Source of the DNA: Apostichopus japonicus
Taxonomy: Eukaryota > Echinodermata > Holothuroidea > Aspidochirotida > Stichopodidae
DNA: 64,000 nt
Assembly: GCF_037975245.1 (NCBI RefSeq)
Contig: NC_092575.1
Coordinates: forward strand, 16,135,310-16,199,309
Direction of reading: 5' to 3'
This document shows positions 1-11,742 of the stretch, piece by piece. A model generated the notes under the pieces. The model made no database searches and was not told where the DNA came from. It worked only from the letters and a program-made list of their open reading frames with translations. A program made the position numbers and the translations under genes. How positions within the stretch are numbered: position 1 is the stretch's first letter; every line of letters starts with the position of its first letter.

Positions 1-3000
1 TACAACTGTGGCCGTATATACGGAAATCAAAGTATGCACTACTTTGCTCGTAATCGTCACTTCAAATACGTCCTGAAGTTCCTTCGAAAAAGATTTGTGA
101 CAATGTTTGCAATGACGTCATGAATCTAGTGTATGGCAGACAGAATATGCAGAGGATGGAAACAGAAAGAGAGAGAAAAAAAACCTGGAGATATTATCAA
201 GGATTTCAAGATCATTTATCTGCTTGTTGAACCAACTGCGAGTGGTTATATATTTTAGAAAAGGGGAAAATCTTTAAATTTATCAAATAGTTAGTGCTAT
301 AGTGCTATGTGTAAATTGGATTAGGTATGCATGGAAGGGCATTTTGTGTGTAAAAGGCTATATGTACTCAAGACGTAGGGAAGTGCAGATTTATCATAAT
401 GATAATAAGTACGGTACAATGTCTTGTTTTACGTTGTTTCATTCCATTGTCTTATTATTGTGTGTGATTATATAGGCCTGTGAATCTATAGTTGTACGCT
501 GTGTATATGTACGTATAACCAAGTCGAATCCCTGAGATATCAAAACGCGGATACAAATAGCTGCATCGGTCCTAAAAGCGTTTTACATAAAGTCAGTCAT
601 GATAGATCATGCAGGCACGAAAATCAAACAATTTGATCCACTCTCAACCCTAGTTCTCTTACATATAGATACTGAAGCCGTATGGACATGGCGATGTTAA
701 CGTCAAAAGTGGGTACCACGAGTCCATTGGCAAGGGAATATATACTACATGAGGGTTACATGTATGTTGTGTAGGAAAGAAATTAAATCCACTAATCTAA
801 TAGTACATACAACACATCACCTACGTTACGGTAGGGTGCACTACTGAACTATATGCGTTACTGTAGCCTACACCGTTCCTAGAATTGCGTGTTATGATGC
901 TAAGGAAATCGCATTGTTTTCTTCTATTGTATAGGCGATGTGTTGAACGATGACATTTCATTTTACCAAATCATGATGCATGCCGTTCATCGCATATACA
1001 TTACTGTATCTAGTATGGCTACGTACTTTACATGAATATGTATCAGTGGAGTTGTATTTTCTAGTTTGTAAATGTACTACTTTTAAAACACAAATTCGTG
1101 TGTAAATTAATGAAGTGATATCAAACCATACATAAATATCAGCCATTTTTAATTGATTTAAAATATTTTAAAAAAATCATGTAATTGATGGAATTTGAAT
1201 TTTAGGTGTACTAAATGTTCTGAACTCATTCAAATTTACAAACTGCACGCCAGGGTTATGACATCGTCCTTGAGATTGTTAATTCGAGTTTGTCAATAAC
1301 CAATTTTGAATCACAATACACACATAGGCCTATAGTACAGTCTTTCATGGAACTTGCGTGTATTTTGTATTTTGTGCGTGTCATGTGAATATATGTTAAA
1401 TATATTCCAAATTCACTTTCGATGAGGCGAATCAAATTGCACCCAGGCGCCTAATGCATATAACTTACATCTGGCGGGATTTTTGTCAAGTTTGTTCGTA
1501 AATATGTGCATGCATGGATATCCATTTTTTTGGTAATTCATACAATAAAACACAACTCTACATTCAAATAATGCAAAAAAGCTTAACAAGACGTTGTCAC
1601 ATTTAATATGAAATATGATATGAAAACTTTGAATTGATTTGCTATTAATCCAGGTAGTCAAAATGCATAAAAGCCAGATGCCGTTATTGGCGAAAACTTT
1701 GCTACAAATTTTGCTTCGAGAATCAGAAAACAACTTCTATATTTTCCATCAAGTTTCGCATCTTTGTTAAATGTACTCTTTCTTACACCCCCCCCCCCCT
1801 CCCCTGTTTTTGTTTTACTTCCTCTCTCTATCCTTCTCTCAATCTCTCTTGTTTGGAATGCCAGTATGAAATATTTTGACGTATCCTCTGCAGTTTGTTG
1901 TAACGGTCTTTTACTCGGCCAATAGAAAGGTCTGATCTTCGTTTAAAATAATCAACTTCTCAACTAAAGCTGACAGGCAAGGTTTTGAACAATATATAAA
2001 TCAGTCATGGACATAACACTAGGCTTTTTTTAGAAGTTCTTATGTGAAGAGTGGATCGTTGATCAATGCCTTACTTCACCCAATCAGGTTCCAATCCATA
2101 TATCATTTTACAACGTTGGTAATCCTACGTATTATAAATATATATATATATATATATGTTCTCTAGAACTGACAGCGTAGCCTATATGTTAATGAACTTA
2201 AGATGTCGATGGAGTGTGTAGTTTCCCCGTAAGATGGTCCACGGTTTCCTGTGATGACGTCAGTGACCATTTGACATTACAGCCGGCTCGAGGAATTTAA
2301 TCACTAGAGGACCACTCGATGGCTTACTTGATTAAAATGGATATAGCCTAACACGAGTATTTGGTACATCACTCTATCACTTGAAATAACATAAACGATT
2401 TGACAATTGAAAAAAACAAGAACAAAAAAAACACCCAAACTATTTTTATACATTTTGAAGTAGTTTGATAGTTAAAGTCAATTATAAACTTAAAAACAGC
2501 CATTATGTGATAGAGTACTTACTTCGCGGTTCAAGCCTTATCTTTTGCCGTGACAGTTTGAAACGCCTACAAAGCCTTTAGCTTAATCTTTTTGCTGTTA
2601 GAAATAAGACACGTTAATCACCATATATAACGTATACATATATAATATAATGTATCATATATGTATAATTTATATATGTATATAAATATATGCATCATGT
2701 AAACCAATCACTCTAAAACGACGGGAGGGGACTTGGGGAGGGAGAGGGAGGGGGAAGGGGGTGGGGGGTAGGGGACGTAGACCTTCAGTTGTTTTTAAAC
2801 ATTTGCTCTAAACAGTACTCGCGATGTTCCCTATCATAGATTATATACAACATATCAACCAGTTTTACCCTTTTCTATATATTATATCGTCATGACGTAG
2901 AAACAGTACATTCTATACGAATGTATCTCTAATCAGTTGAAAGTCTTATCCGCTGCTGACTTCAAGAAATAGGCTACATAAATAATACCATCTTAATATA

Positions 3001-4776
3001 TCGATTTTATAAATACGATCTTGCGGAAGTTGCCAACACAGCGACACCATTTTACTCTTCTGTATCGAGAAGAACATGAATTTCTAATGAGATTTCAAAA
3101 GTCTCAACCTATAGCTATTACTCAACATACAGTTAACCCAATACAGTTTGCAGACAGACATCCCTTCCAGTTGTATTTTGTCAGCAGTCTGCAGCTGACT
3201 GTGTTTTTTGTTTTTGTTATCTCGTATATACCAATCAGCCTACAGTCAGCCTATACCTATATCGTGTATATATATAGATGTGGTTCATCTTCATCGGATG
3301 GATTACAAGGTGTTTGATTGGTTTGGCGCCGTGCTACGACATAACACCTGAAGGCGTTAAATATGCATTTCCTTCACATTTAACGTCCGCCAAACGTGTC
3401 AGAATGTATCAGTCCAAGCCTAGGCCTATATAACACGTGACGTGAAATCAGTCAGACAAGTGGGGGAAAAATGTTTAATGTATTCTTATATAGTTGACAA
3501 GTAAAGTCAAGGGAATTGCAAAAATTTTGGGTACCTTTCGGATACTAAAGGAACTTATAGAATGCATAAGAAATGACAAAACAAATTTGAAGGTGCGATG
3601 GTTGGAAATATTTAGATTCATGTTTGAATGACTTGTGATAAACTACACGGTAGAAAGATATTGCTTAGAATCTAAATTGTCAGAAAAAATATATACAAAG
3701 TCCTGTAGAAGTTCTTCTTAGAGCTGTTTAAAGTCTGTTTTGTTAGCTTCGATTCGCACATGCGCAGAGTGACGTTAAAGGCATTGATATATAGAACAGG
3801 TTAGAAACAGATTTTATAAGCTTTAGAGTTAACGAGGTTTACTCAAATCTCTACTAATTGCTGAAACAGAATAAGTATACTTTCAAAATTCACAACCATG
3901 GTAATATGAAGTCAGATGTGAAGTCAGGCAAATCATTCACCGTAAAATGAAAATTAAACATCAAAATTGGCTTGTTTCGCATCATTTATATGCGATACAA
4001 TTAGTACAAATTATACCTACTATACGTGCTACGTCATACAACCTATAGCTTGGAATAACGCAGTAAACTCACATGAAAAGACGGGAAATTCATATGTAAT
4101 CGCTACTTTGATAAAAGAGGAAGTTAATTACTGATACTTTAAACTTGTTCAACTGTCCGAGATCCCCGACTCTGCTTTCCATGTCAGATGCGTAGATTTT
4201 CTTTAGATCTGTCACCCCCCCCCCCCCCCCCCACCAGGAACTTCAACTGATAAGTGGTTCATGATTACATTCAATTCTAAAAGTGTTCTTGTCCAAACAA
4301 TTCTTGACATTACGTTTGAATTATTTACATGCAAAGCAGAAATTGTAAATTTTTAACTCTATCCGAATTTATCTCTTCACTGTGTTTGAAGTATATCTTG
4401 CTCATTCACGCTGTAATACACGGTATGATTGTGGCATTTAGTATCGACACGTAACTGCCGATAGAAAACTCAACTCAAACCTGCCTGTAGTACCATTAAT
4501 ATTAACAAAGCAGTGACACCCAAAGACATGATCTCCAATTAAACACTTGATTCGGGTATAACCATAGAAAGAACGATGGAATGAAGCACTTTAATTAGCT
4601 TATTTGAGAACGCAATTTTGAACAATGTTTGCATTTCTGGCCAATTATGGAGAAACATTATCCTATCTTCGATTCTAGCAAACTATTTTGCAGAGGAACA
4701 CGCTAGGGGTTTCAAGCATTAGCCATATCTAACTATATATATTTATAATCACAGCAACGTTATACCTTATATCGTC
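1..4776. other. Intergenic DNA without recognisable genes
   Basis: No reading frame here looks like a protein. Items seen are a C-tract near 1789, a short (AT)n run at 2139-2158, an AT-rich patch at 2621-2700, a G-rich block at 2722-2774 and an 18-base C run at 4215-4232. TGACGTCA occurs at 113-120 and 2255-2262, and TAGGCCTA at about 1325 and 3419. A small stem-loop (3355-3362 with 3378-3385) lies within a wider 8-bp inverted pair (3321-3328 with 3388-3395). Confidence 0.6.
2722..2774 (+). repeat. G-rich block with G-quadruplex potential
   Basis: Many runs of three to six G occur with short spacers on the plus strand. This is enough for several alternative G-quadruplexes. No gene start is visible beside it. 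Confidence 0.5.
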
Positions 4777-4799
4777 TTGAGGAAGTATCACCCAGATTA

Positions 4800-5104
4800 T
4801 TTAAAAAGAGAAGAGGAGAGAGGAGAGAGGAGAGGAGAGGAGAAGAGGAGAGAGGAGAGAGGAGGGAGGAGAGAGGAGAGAGGAGAGAGGAGAGAGGAGA
4901 GAGGAGAGAGGAGAGAGGAGAGAGGAGAGAGGAGAGAGGAGGGAGTAGGGAGGAGAGATGAGGGTAGAGATGAGCGAAGAGAGAAGAGAGATGAGAGGAG
5001 AGTGGAGAGAGGAGAAGAGGAGAAGAGGAGAGAGGAGAGAGGAGAGAGGAGGGAGGAGGGAGGAGAGATGCGGGCAGAGATGAGGGAAGAGAGAGGAGAG
5101 AGGC
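4800..5104. repeat. Purine-only GAGAG/GGAGA satellite
   Basis: About 300 bases consist almost only of G and A on the plus strand, built from GAGAGGA-type units with occasional AGAAGAG and GAGGGAG variants. Two longer sub-blocks look duplicated, because each contains a GGGAG-GAGAGATG segment (near 4945 and near 5060). A purine-only tract of this length can form triplex DNA. It stays open in several frames on both strands, which creates long spurious reading frames rich in Arg/Glu or Ser/Leu/Pro. Confidence 0.85.
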
Positions 5105-5395
5105 GACTTGCTGACCTTCTCCGTGTTATATATGATAGTGCTGCTCTCTGGTATCATGTGATGGCGCTGCTCTCTGGTATATATGATAGTGCTGCTCCTT
5201 GGTATCATGCGATGGCGCTGCCCTGTGATATTTATGAAAGTGCTGCTCCTTGGTATCATATGATGGCTTTGCCCTGTTGTATATATGATAGTGCTGCTCT
5301 TTGGTATCATGTGATGGCCCTGCTCTCTGGTATACATGAGAGTGCTGCTCCTTGGAATCATGTGATGGCCCTGCTCTCTGGTATATATAATGGTG
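5105..5395. repeat. 51-bp minisatellite with a two-part unit
   Basis: Five to six tandem units of 51 bp follow the purine satellite directly. Each unit is a pair of related half-units of about 25-26 bp. One contains TGATAGTGCTGCTC and the other TGATGGCGCTGCTC, and each ends in a TGGTAT-type sequence. Because 51 is a multiple of three, frames stay open on both strands and give a 17-residue protein-like repeat. I treat this as a satellite and not a gene: nothing else supports translation. Confidence 0.8.
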
Positions 5396-5744
5396 CTTCC
5401 CCTTTAGATGCATATGATAAACTTGCAAATTGTTAGAAAGATTTCGCTTGTGGCTAAAATTAAAATGAGACACTATCTTGGGCGACAAATTTGAGTATCG
5501 GTTGTAATTATTAGTATTTTCCGGTTGATTTATCTTCATTTAGTGAATACATTTAGGTGATGGGTGTCTTAGCTCGATTCGATGCTATCTGAGTAATATC
5601 GAAAACTAATTTCAGGTAAAAAAATAAAAACATTAACGCAGTTCATATGGCTAATTTTGAACCAGGTGGCATATTTTGCAAAGGTGATGCAATGCTGAAA
5701 CGGTTGTATGAATAACAATTCTTGAACACGAGTGTAACAGAGAG
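5396..5744. other. Short spacer, nothing recognised
   Basis: AT-rich sequence between the minisatellite and the transposon. No gene or repeat was recognised. It supplies the left flank and target site of the element that starts at 5751. Confidence 0.5.
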
Positions 5745-5750
5745 CGTCCT

Positions 5751-6412
5751 TATGGCAAGCCGTTTTACTTTTTATTCGATATTTGATGATATCATCAAAT
5801 ATTTGGTGATATCAGCAAATAATTGTTGATATCATCAAATCATTTGATGATATCATCAAATAATTGCTGATATCATCAATTATTTGCTGATATCACCAAA
5901 TAATTGTTGATATCAGCAATTCATTTGCTGATATCACCAATTCATTTGCTGATATCACCAATTCATTTGTTGATATCATCAAATAATTGCTGATATCAAC
6001 AAATAATTGCTGATATCAACAAATATTTGCAGATATCAGCAATTATTTGGTGATATCAGCAAATGAATTGGTGATATCAGCAAATCATTTGATGATATCA
6101 GCAAATCATTTGATGATATCAACAATTATTTGCTGATATCATCAAATAATTGGTGATATCAGCAAATCATTTGATGATATCAACAATTCCAACATATCAC
6201 TAATTCATTTGCTGATATCAACAAATCAATTGGTGATATCAGTAATTGATTTAATGATATCAGCAAATGAACCGTACATATCACTAATGCATGCTTTTGT
6301 TGATATCACCAATTCATTTGTTGATATCACCAATTCATTTGATGATATCAACAAATCATTTGCTGATATCAGTAATTCAACCGTGACGATGATATCAGTA
6401 ATTCAACCGTGA
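5751..6412 (+). repeat. Left TIR: array of 28 GATATC-centred palindromes
   Basis: After an approximately 34-bp unique tip, tandem units with consensus TTTGNTGATATCANCAAA follow. I counted 28 exact GATATC sites between 5788 and 6396, plus variants reading ACATATC. Successive centres are about 20-21 bp apart over most of the array. Units vary at the base on each side of the core (A/T/G/C) and in the AAATA, AATTC or AATCA joiners. It is the inverse of the right array. Confidence 0.9.
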
Positions 6413-6500
6413 CAGCCCGTCTTACAAGCATGCGCACACGATGTCAGTGTACTAAGCAGTACATGCAAATGACAGTGACGAGACAACAGGGTACGGGTAG

Positions 6501-6767
6501 CGTTACTTTCACCTTGGCGATTGCGGTAAACTTGATGAAGCACAGATCGTTATTGACAGAAGTTCTCGGATTTTGGGCGAAGTAGAGAGGCTCTTAACTG
6601 GCAATGAGAATGCTTCTGAAGCGAAAGAACGTCAAGCAAAGAGCAATTTAGAACGGATTAACGCGAGCATCGATGAGCACAGGTTCAATTCAATAGCAGC
6701 TGTGCTCAATCAGCTCCTTTCCATCGCAGACGCACAGGCACAGCCAGACGGAACGTTGCAGCCATGA
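6501..6767 (+). pseudogene. Coding-like fragment inside the transposon (unrecognised)
   Basis: An open frame of about 88 codons runs from just after a stop at 6498-6500 to a TGA at 6765-6767. It has no ATG at its head. It contains a hydrophilic, helix-like stretch (EVERLLTGNENASEAKERQA, then NLERINASIDEHRFNSIAAV), whose composition looks more protein-like than the surrounding AT-rich DNA. A plausible reading is the last exon of a transposon or captured host gene. An AG lies just before the frame, as a splice acceptor would. I do not recognise the family, and chance remains possible. Confidence 0.35.
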
Positions 6768-8374
6768 GCGGCGATCATGGGGGGGGGGACATATTTTAGG
6801 TGGGGGATGTAGTATCTAATATCCCCCCCCCCAAATATTTGGTGGCATAGTTTTTTTGTGTGGCTATAAATAGAAAATAATGCGTGAGATTATTTATCCA
6901 AATCCTATTTGGCGGTGGCTAAAACTTCATCCAACACATGCTGCCTGAGGTAAATGACTCTTCGTGGTCGTTTCTGTGACCTGTGACCGTATAGCATGTT
7001 GTCACTCATGATTATTATCATAATGTCTGTACATCTCTTGTGTATGAGTGTAAGTAAGTACAATCATATATATGATCCACATCGATATGGGTTCACTGGG
7101 TTTCCATTTGGCCTGTTTCCTACAAGAATTCTAACCGCAGGCACGTAGCCAAGGAGGGGGGTGGGGGCGAAGATATTTGTTGTCTTTTTTAGCGATATCG
7201 AAGTGTTATAGTAGCCGTTATAAGAGGTTTTAATATTTGTACATGCACCAATAAATTAACTGTGTCTGAATTTTCGAAAATTCCCTGACCAACATTCTTC
7301 ATCATACTGCCCTCTACTCGTGCCATTTTGACCGGTCTGTTAGGGGTTGAGGGGGTTTTTCTTTATTGTTGACCATAGATGAAATTTTGTGCAACATTTA
7401 TGGATATGTTTTGAAGTGAATTTATTATTCAAATTCTGAACAAATAATGGGCTTAAAACCTTGAAAAGTGGGGCTGACGGGTATTGTATAGGCCGTTACG
7501 TCGTATTACCTTCCAAAGCAATGATCCACAGAAGAAGCGATGAGGTCGAACATGATGTGTGACTGGTGACAATCTTGAAAAAGGTTATGGATGAAAAACT
7601 ATTGGGAAAACTTGATTCTCAGGCCAAAGTGTACAACTTGTTGATCATTTTCAAGCCCGAGAAGTGCCATTTCCTGTGATCTGGGGGGCTATCAAAACCA
7701 GAAATTTTCTTGTATGCTGCGCGCCAACCAATGGTGTCGCTCCGCCTAGATAGTAATTCGATCGCGCCCCCCCCCCCCGGGTTAGAAAATCCTGGATACA
7801 CGCCTGTATGTATATATATATATATATGTATACATACATATATATATATAGATACAAAATAACGAAGTGCGCGAACAATTTTTATTTGGGGGGGGGGGGG
7901 ATTGTTACGCGTCTGCACCCAAGTTAAAGTCCCCCGCCCAATATTTGAAACAAATCGCCGCCCCTGGTTGCAGCCACCATCGGGGAGCCAGTCTAATGGA
8001 CACGTTTCCCAGCCTGTTTCTGTCGCCGACCAGGGTATACTTTTTACATTTTGGTATTTCATAATAAACTACTTAACCACCCCGGTATTATTTTTCATAG
8101 GTTTATAGGCCTGGCCTACTCGGTGCTTGTCCAACGTTTGTCCTCCCTGTCACAAGAGCATGAGTAGCGACGGTACCTCTCCCAGTGGCAGTAATAGTAC
8201 TGTGTAACTTAGTCCCCTTTCCCCCTCCCGTTGATCGCTATTACCAAGGCTGAATTTAATCGCGCACCAGACGCCTTTTGGTGCCCGCTACCAGCCAAAC
8301 AGCGCAAAAAGAATGCCTGTTGATGGCGCTCGTTTCTAATTCCTTTTTGTAGACGTTGGTTCGATACGCTTGAA
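6768..8374. other. Transposon interior, non-coding
   Basis: This holds G/C homopolymer patches (6779-6788, 6826-6834, 7890-7900), an (AT) patch at 7808-7850 and a segment at about 7640-7805. That segment resembles a degraded interspersed repeat with a GTGTATCCAGGATTTTC-type phrase on the minus strand, next to a long C run. No transposase-like frame was seen on either strand. Confidence 0.5.
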
Positions 8375-8377
8375 TTA

Positions 8378-8908
8378 CTGATATCAGCAAATGAATTGTT
8401 GATATCAGCAAATGAATTGGTGATATCATCAATTCCAACATATCGCCAATTCAATTGCTGATATCAGCAAATCATTTAATGATATCACCAAATCATTTAA
8501 TGATATCACCAATTCGGTTCCACATATCACTAATTAATTAGTGATATGTCGGAATTGTTGATATCAGCAAATGATTTGCTGATATCACCAATTCATTTGC
8601 TGATATCAGCAAATATTTGTTGATATCTGCAAATATTTGTTGATATCAGCAATTATTTGTTGATATCAGCAATTATTTGATGATATCAACAAATGAATTG
8701 GTGATATCAGCAAATGAATTGGTGATATCAGCAAATGAATTGCTGATATCAACAATTATTTGGTGATATCAGCAAATAATTGTTGATATCAGCAATTATT
8801 TGATGATATCATCAAATGATTTGATGATATCAACAATTATTTGCTGATATCACCAAATATTTGATGATATCATCAAATATCGAATAAAAAGTAAAACGGC
8901 TTGCCATA
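8378..8908 (-). repeat. Right TIR: array of 22 GATATC-centred palindromes
   Basis: This is the inverted counterpart of the left array. I counted 22 exact GATATC sites from about 8380 to 8870, again with 20-21 bp spacing. Variant units (ACATATC, GATATGTC) occur near 8440-8550, as in the left array, so variant positions are partly shared between the arms. It ends in a tip that is the exact inverse of the left tip. Confidence 0.9.
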
Positions 8909-9451
8909 CGTCCTCATCATGTACATTAGTGCAGCATTTGATGTCATTGGCGCGTTATCCGACTTGCGACCGTGGGGTTCACCCTCGCCTACCCCTCCCC
9001 CACCACCAACACCACCTCATGTACCTTTGCTAAACACCCACAAAAACACCCACAAGTTAAAGAGTACGAAAAGATCTGTGTTGTAATATTTACAAAAGTG
9101 GGCAACCTATGAGTGTAATATTCGCCTTCCCCATCTCCCTCCTCCTCCCCATCCCCCCACCCCCTTTAAAATGTTGTCACATGTTTGATGATGTGAATGT
9201 TCTGTGCGTCATTAAATGATGAAAAACACAAACAGAAAAATAAAAACAAAAAGGAAGAATCGAAACATGTTCTTCACCTTATACTTTCTTCAATGACCTC
9301 GAATTGCATAATATCATCACATGTTGATTGCTATGATATAGTCTATCTAACTGGTAAGAAACTTTAACACAGTTACAAAATATTTGGTTATATAAACGTC
9401 CATCACATTCTGTGGATAACAAAACAAGACAAGTATGTTTCACCAGACAGT

Positions 9452-9546
9452 TTGTTAGCCCACATAGCCGAGGTACCTGTATGTCAAAGGTCAGGAGGAT
9501 TTGTTAGCTCTAGCTGAGGAACTTTTGTGTCAAAAGTCAGGAGGAT
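9452..9546. repeat. Diverged tandem duplication of about 48 bp
   Basis: Two adjacent units each start TTGTTAGC and end TCAGGAGGAT (9452-9500 and 9501-9546). The middles have diverged, for example GTATGTCAAAGG against GTGTCAAAAG. Confidence 0.7.
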
Positions 9547-9814
9547 GGGACAACACTTTTAATTTCATTGTACCATTCAAGGTATTGTAAAAAAAAGTGA
9601 TATAGGCCTATCTAATATTAATTATATTATTGTTTAGTTATTATTTTTAATTAGTATATCATTTGACGAAACTTAATCATATTGATACTATCTATTCTGT
9701 TTGTTGCAATTAAAAGCAGTCGTTATTTATGTGTGACGATAAAGTGTCACTTAATTGAGGTTAACCCTATAATATGACATAGCTTGATATGCAGTCTATA
9801 TTAAACAGAATTTT

Positions 9815-9960
9815 CCCGCATTGGTCAGAGCGACAGCATACAGAGCGAGAGGCCCGTGTTCGAATCCCAGTCTAAGCTGGAAGTTTTCCCTTTTCAACTG
9901 TTTCTAGATTTTTCAACTCATTGCCGTTTCAAATATAGATAAGGCAAAGTGTTGTTTTTC
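9815..9960 (+). mobile_element. Probable tRNA-derived SINE remnant
   Basis: A tRNA-like head ends in GTGTTCGAATCCCAG, a close match to a pol III B box (GGTTCGANTCC). Upstream, TTGGTCAGAGCGACAGC could be a worn A box. The downstream body has no clear end or target duplication. It is a different family from the three-copy SINE and from the SINE at 62013. Confidence 0.45.
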
Positions 9961-11477
9961 TGTCTTTATAGACTAAAGCATATTTCGCATAATAAGCAAA
10001 CAAACATATACGCACACACTCCCAAATGTATAACACATACTATTCAGAGACATCGTAAAAAAAAAAAAAAAAAAAAACCTTCCTAATTTCTAATTCAGTT
10101 TTAAAATCGTTGCTTAACTTAAGCTATACAATTGTGCTCAATATGAATGTAAAGTAAGAAGTATAAGGGCAAACACTACATTAGATTGACGTATTTGGTA
10201 ATAAAAGCTTATGCATAATGGGAAGAAAAGGCCATGAAATTATGTGAACATTTAATGCTATCTGTAATGTAGTTATCATTCAAGCGAAAATTCTTGACAC
10301 GTTTCCCGTTGAAGTGAACTACAAAAGTCTTTTAGGCGAAATAATATAGGACACAAGAAATTTGATATAAAAACATTAAAATAGCAAAAGGCTGACATAA
10401 TGAGAGCAAAGTTTATCACATTTGGATGGCCAAGAGACTTTGACGCAAATTGTAAGAAGAGAGAGGAAAAACAACATTTTCGTAACTATTTTCGTGTCCC
10501 AAATGATTGAAGCTCTTTCAGAGAAGTTGTCCGTCAAAGCCTAACCTGGTTTTGTCGTTTTTGGTGGGGTAAAATTTAGTTAAAAATAAAATACGTTGCA
10601 GGGCAAACAGGTGATTGTCATTTAGTAAATGTTTTGTTTGTTTTAGCATAGTATAGTATATTCTTCTGTATCTTGCCATTGTTGCGGGGATAGAAATGAT
10701 TCTTTGAAGAAAAACAATATCATGAAAAAAACTGTTAGATTAATAAGCTAATGGGGGTATATATTTTATTAAGTAAATTTAGGTCATGTTGGAAATATAT
10801 AATAGTTGATTCTATAAATCTTTGTCTTTTACAAATTATATATAATATTAAGACGAGCTTCTCTGTCTGGGCTATGAAGAAGGAAACTGGGGTTTTGGAT
10901 TGTCGCAGCTCCCCTCTCCCCCTTTCTCGGGAAACAAAGGGGGGTCATGTATGGATTGGAACCAATGAAGGGTTGGGATCTTATCGGTACATAAAGCACA
11001 GCACTTGTATACTTCTGATATCAGTTTGTCGAAATCCGTTCTGGCCAAATATTTCATCCTTTTCCAATCTTTTCTTTTTATATATTGTACACCATAAGAA
11101 GAAAATGTGAAAATAAATATGTTATTCGAATTATTTAACCAAATTCTACATGCAATAGTCATCAAACAATAAGGGAATACTATAAAGTATAGGAACTTTA
11201 TAATTGAACTTGCACTTGGCAATCAATTCTTACTAAAATCTTGAAGGATTCATGACCACTGACGTCACAGATTTATTGATGATGTCATAGATGACAAGCA
11301 ATAAATCCTTACAATGGTAGAGAATATTCATGTTCTTGGTCACATGATCAATAACAGCTGAAAGAAATGTACGGTAGATTGTCAGGTTGTCACCCATAAC
11401 TCTTTTGGGGAACATTTTTCTTCATTTTTTCGATAAATGGTATGAATGGTTGACTGGGAATCTCTGGCTATCTTTTA

Positions 11478-11742
11478 TGGATGTATGTGAATATGTATGT
11501 GAATATGTATGTATGTATATATGTATGTATTTTAGATTACCCTGCAAGCAGGAACTCGCGAAGAAGCCTCATCGGCTTATCACAGCCGCAAGCTGGCCGA
11601 ATTCAGTCTCTCATATTCATATTTAACGTCCATGATTATGAATTGTCAATTGTCAACAACTCTGTAACATTAATCTTGGAGTGACTCGAACTCGGAACCT
11701 TATGATTGAAAGGCACCGGCGTTAACCACTGAGCGTATTGTA
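11478..11742 (-). mobile_element. tRNA-derived SINE, copy 1 of 3
   Basis: Read on the minus strand, this starts near 11740 with CGCTCAGTGGTTAACGCCGG (A-box region). It continues through CATAAGGTTCCGAGTTCGAG (B-box region), a unique body with CAATTGACAATT, and CGCGAGTTCCTGCTTGCAGG. It ends in a (TACATA)n tail lying at 11478-11530 on the plus strand. Relative to the copies at 17265 and 62849 it lacks 12 bases (TATGTCGTCCAG) after ATTAATG. The extreme head is worn. Confidence 0.85.

Larger units (their letters stand above)
5745..8914. mobile_element. 3.16-kb DNA transposon with long array-built TIRs and 6-bp TSD
   Basis: The element runs from 5751 to 8908 and is flanked on both sides by CGTCCT (5745-5750 and 8909-8914), a perfect 6-bp target-site duplication. 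The ends are inverted copies starting TATGGCAAGCCGTTTTACTT. By eye they match almost perfectly for about 300 bp; the repeat arrays extend about 640 bp on the left and 530 bp on the right. Both termini consist mostly of tandem GATATC-centred palindromes. The interior (about 6415-8375) holds a short coding-like stretch, G-rich tracts and an (AT) patch, but no complete transposase. It is probably non-autonomous. A 6-bp duplication is known for several superfamilies (for example Polinton, Dada and IS3EU as I recall), but the TATGG end does not let me assign one. Confidence 0.85.
8915..11477. other. Intergenic DNA with small repeats
   Basis: No gene was recognised. Visible items are C-rich patches near 8990-9020 and 9130-9165, a two-unit duplication at 9452-9546, a tRNA-like SINE remnant at about 9815-9960, an A-tract at about 10056-10077 and one TGACGTCA at 11260-11267. 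Confidence 0.55.

Noticed and set aside
4777-5436. 219-codon frame rich in Arg/Glu followed by a 17-residue repeat, and its opposite-strand partners
   Set aside because: Purine satellite plus a 51-bp minisatellite whose period is a multiple of three. Openness on both strands is a composition effect.
5788-6396. CRISPR-like regular array
   Set aside because: There are no unique spacers between repeats, the units are themselves palindromes, the array is one arm of a transposon, and the DNA is animal.
11387-11684. Overlapping frames near 11400-11680 and at 62961-63240
   Set aside because: They are translations of the tRNA-derived SINE copies.
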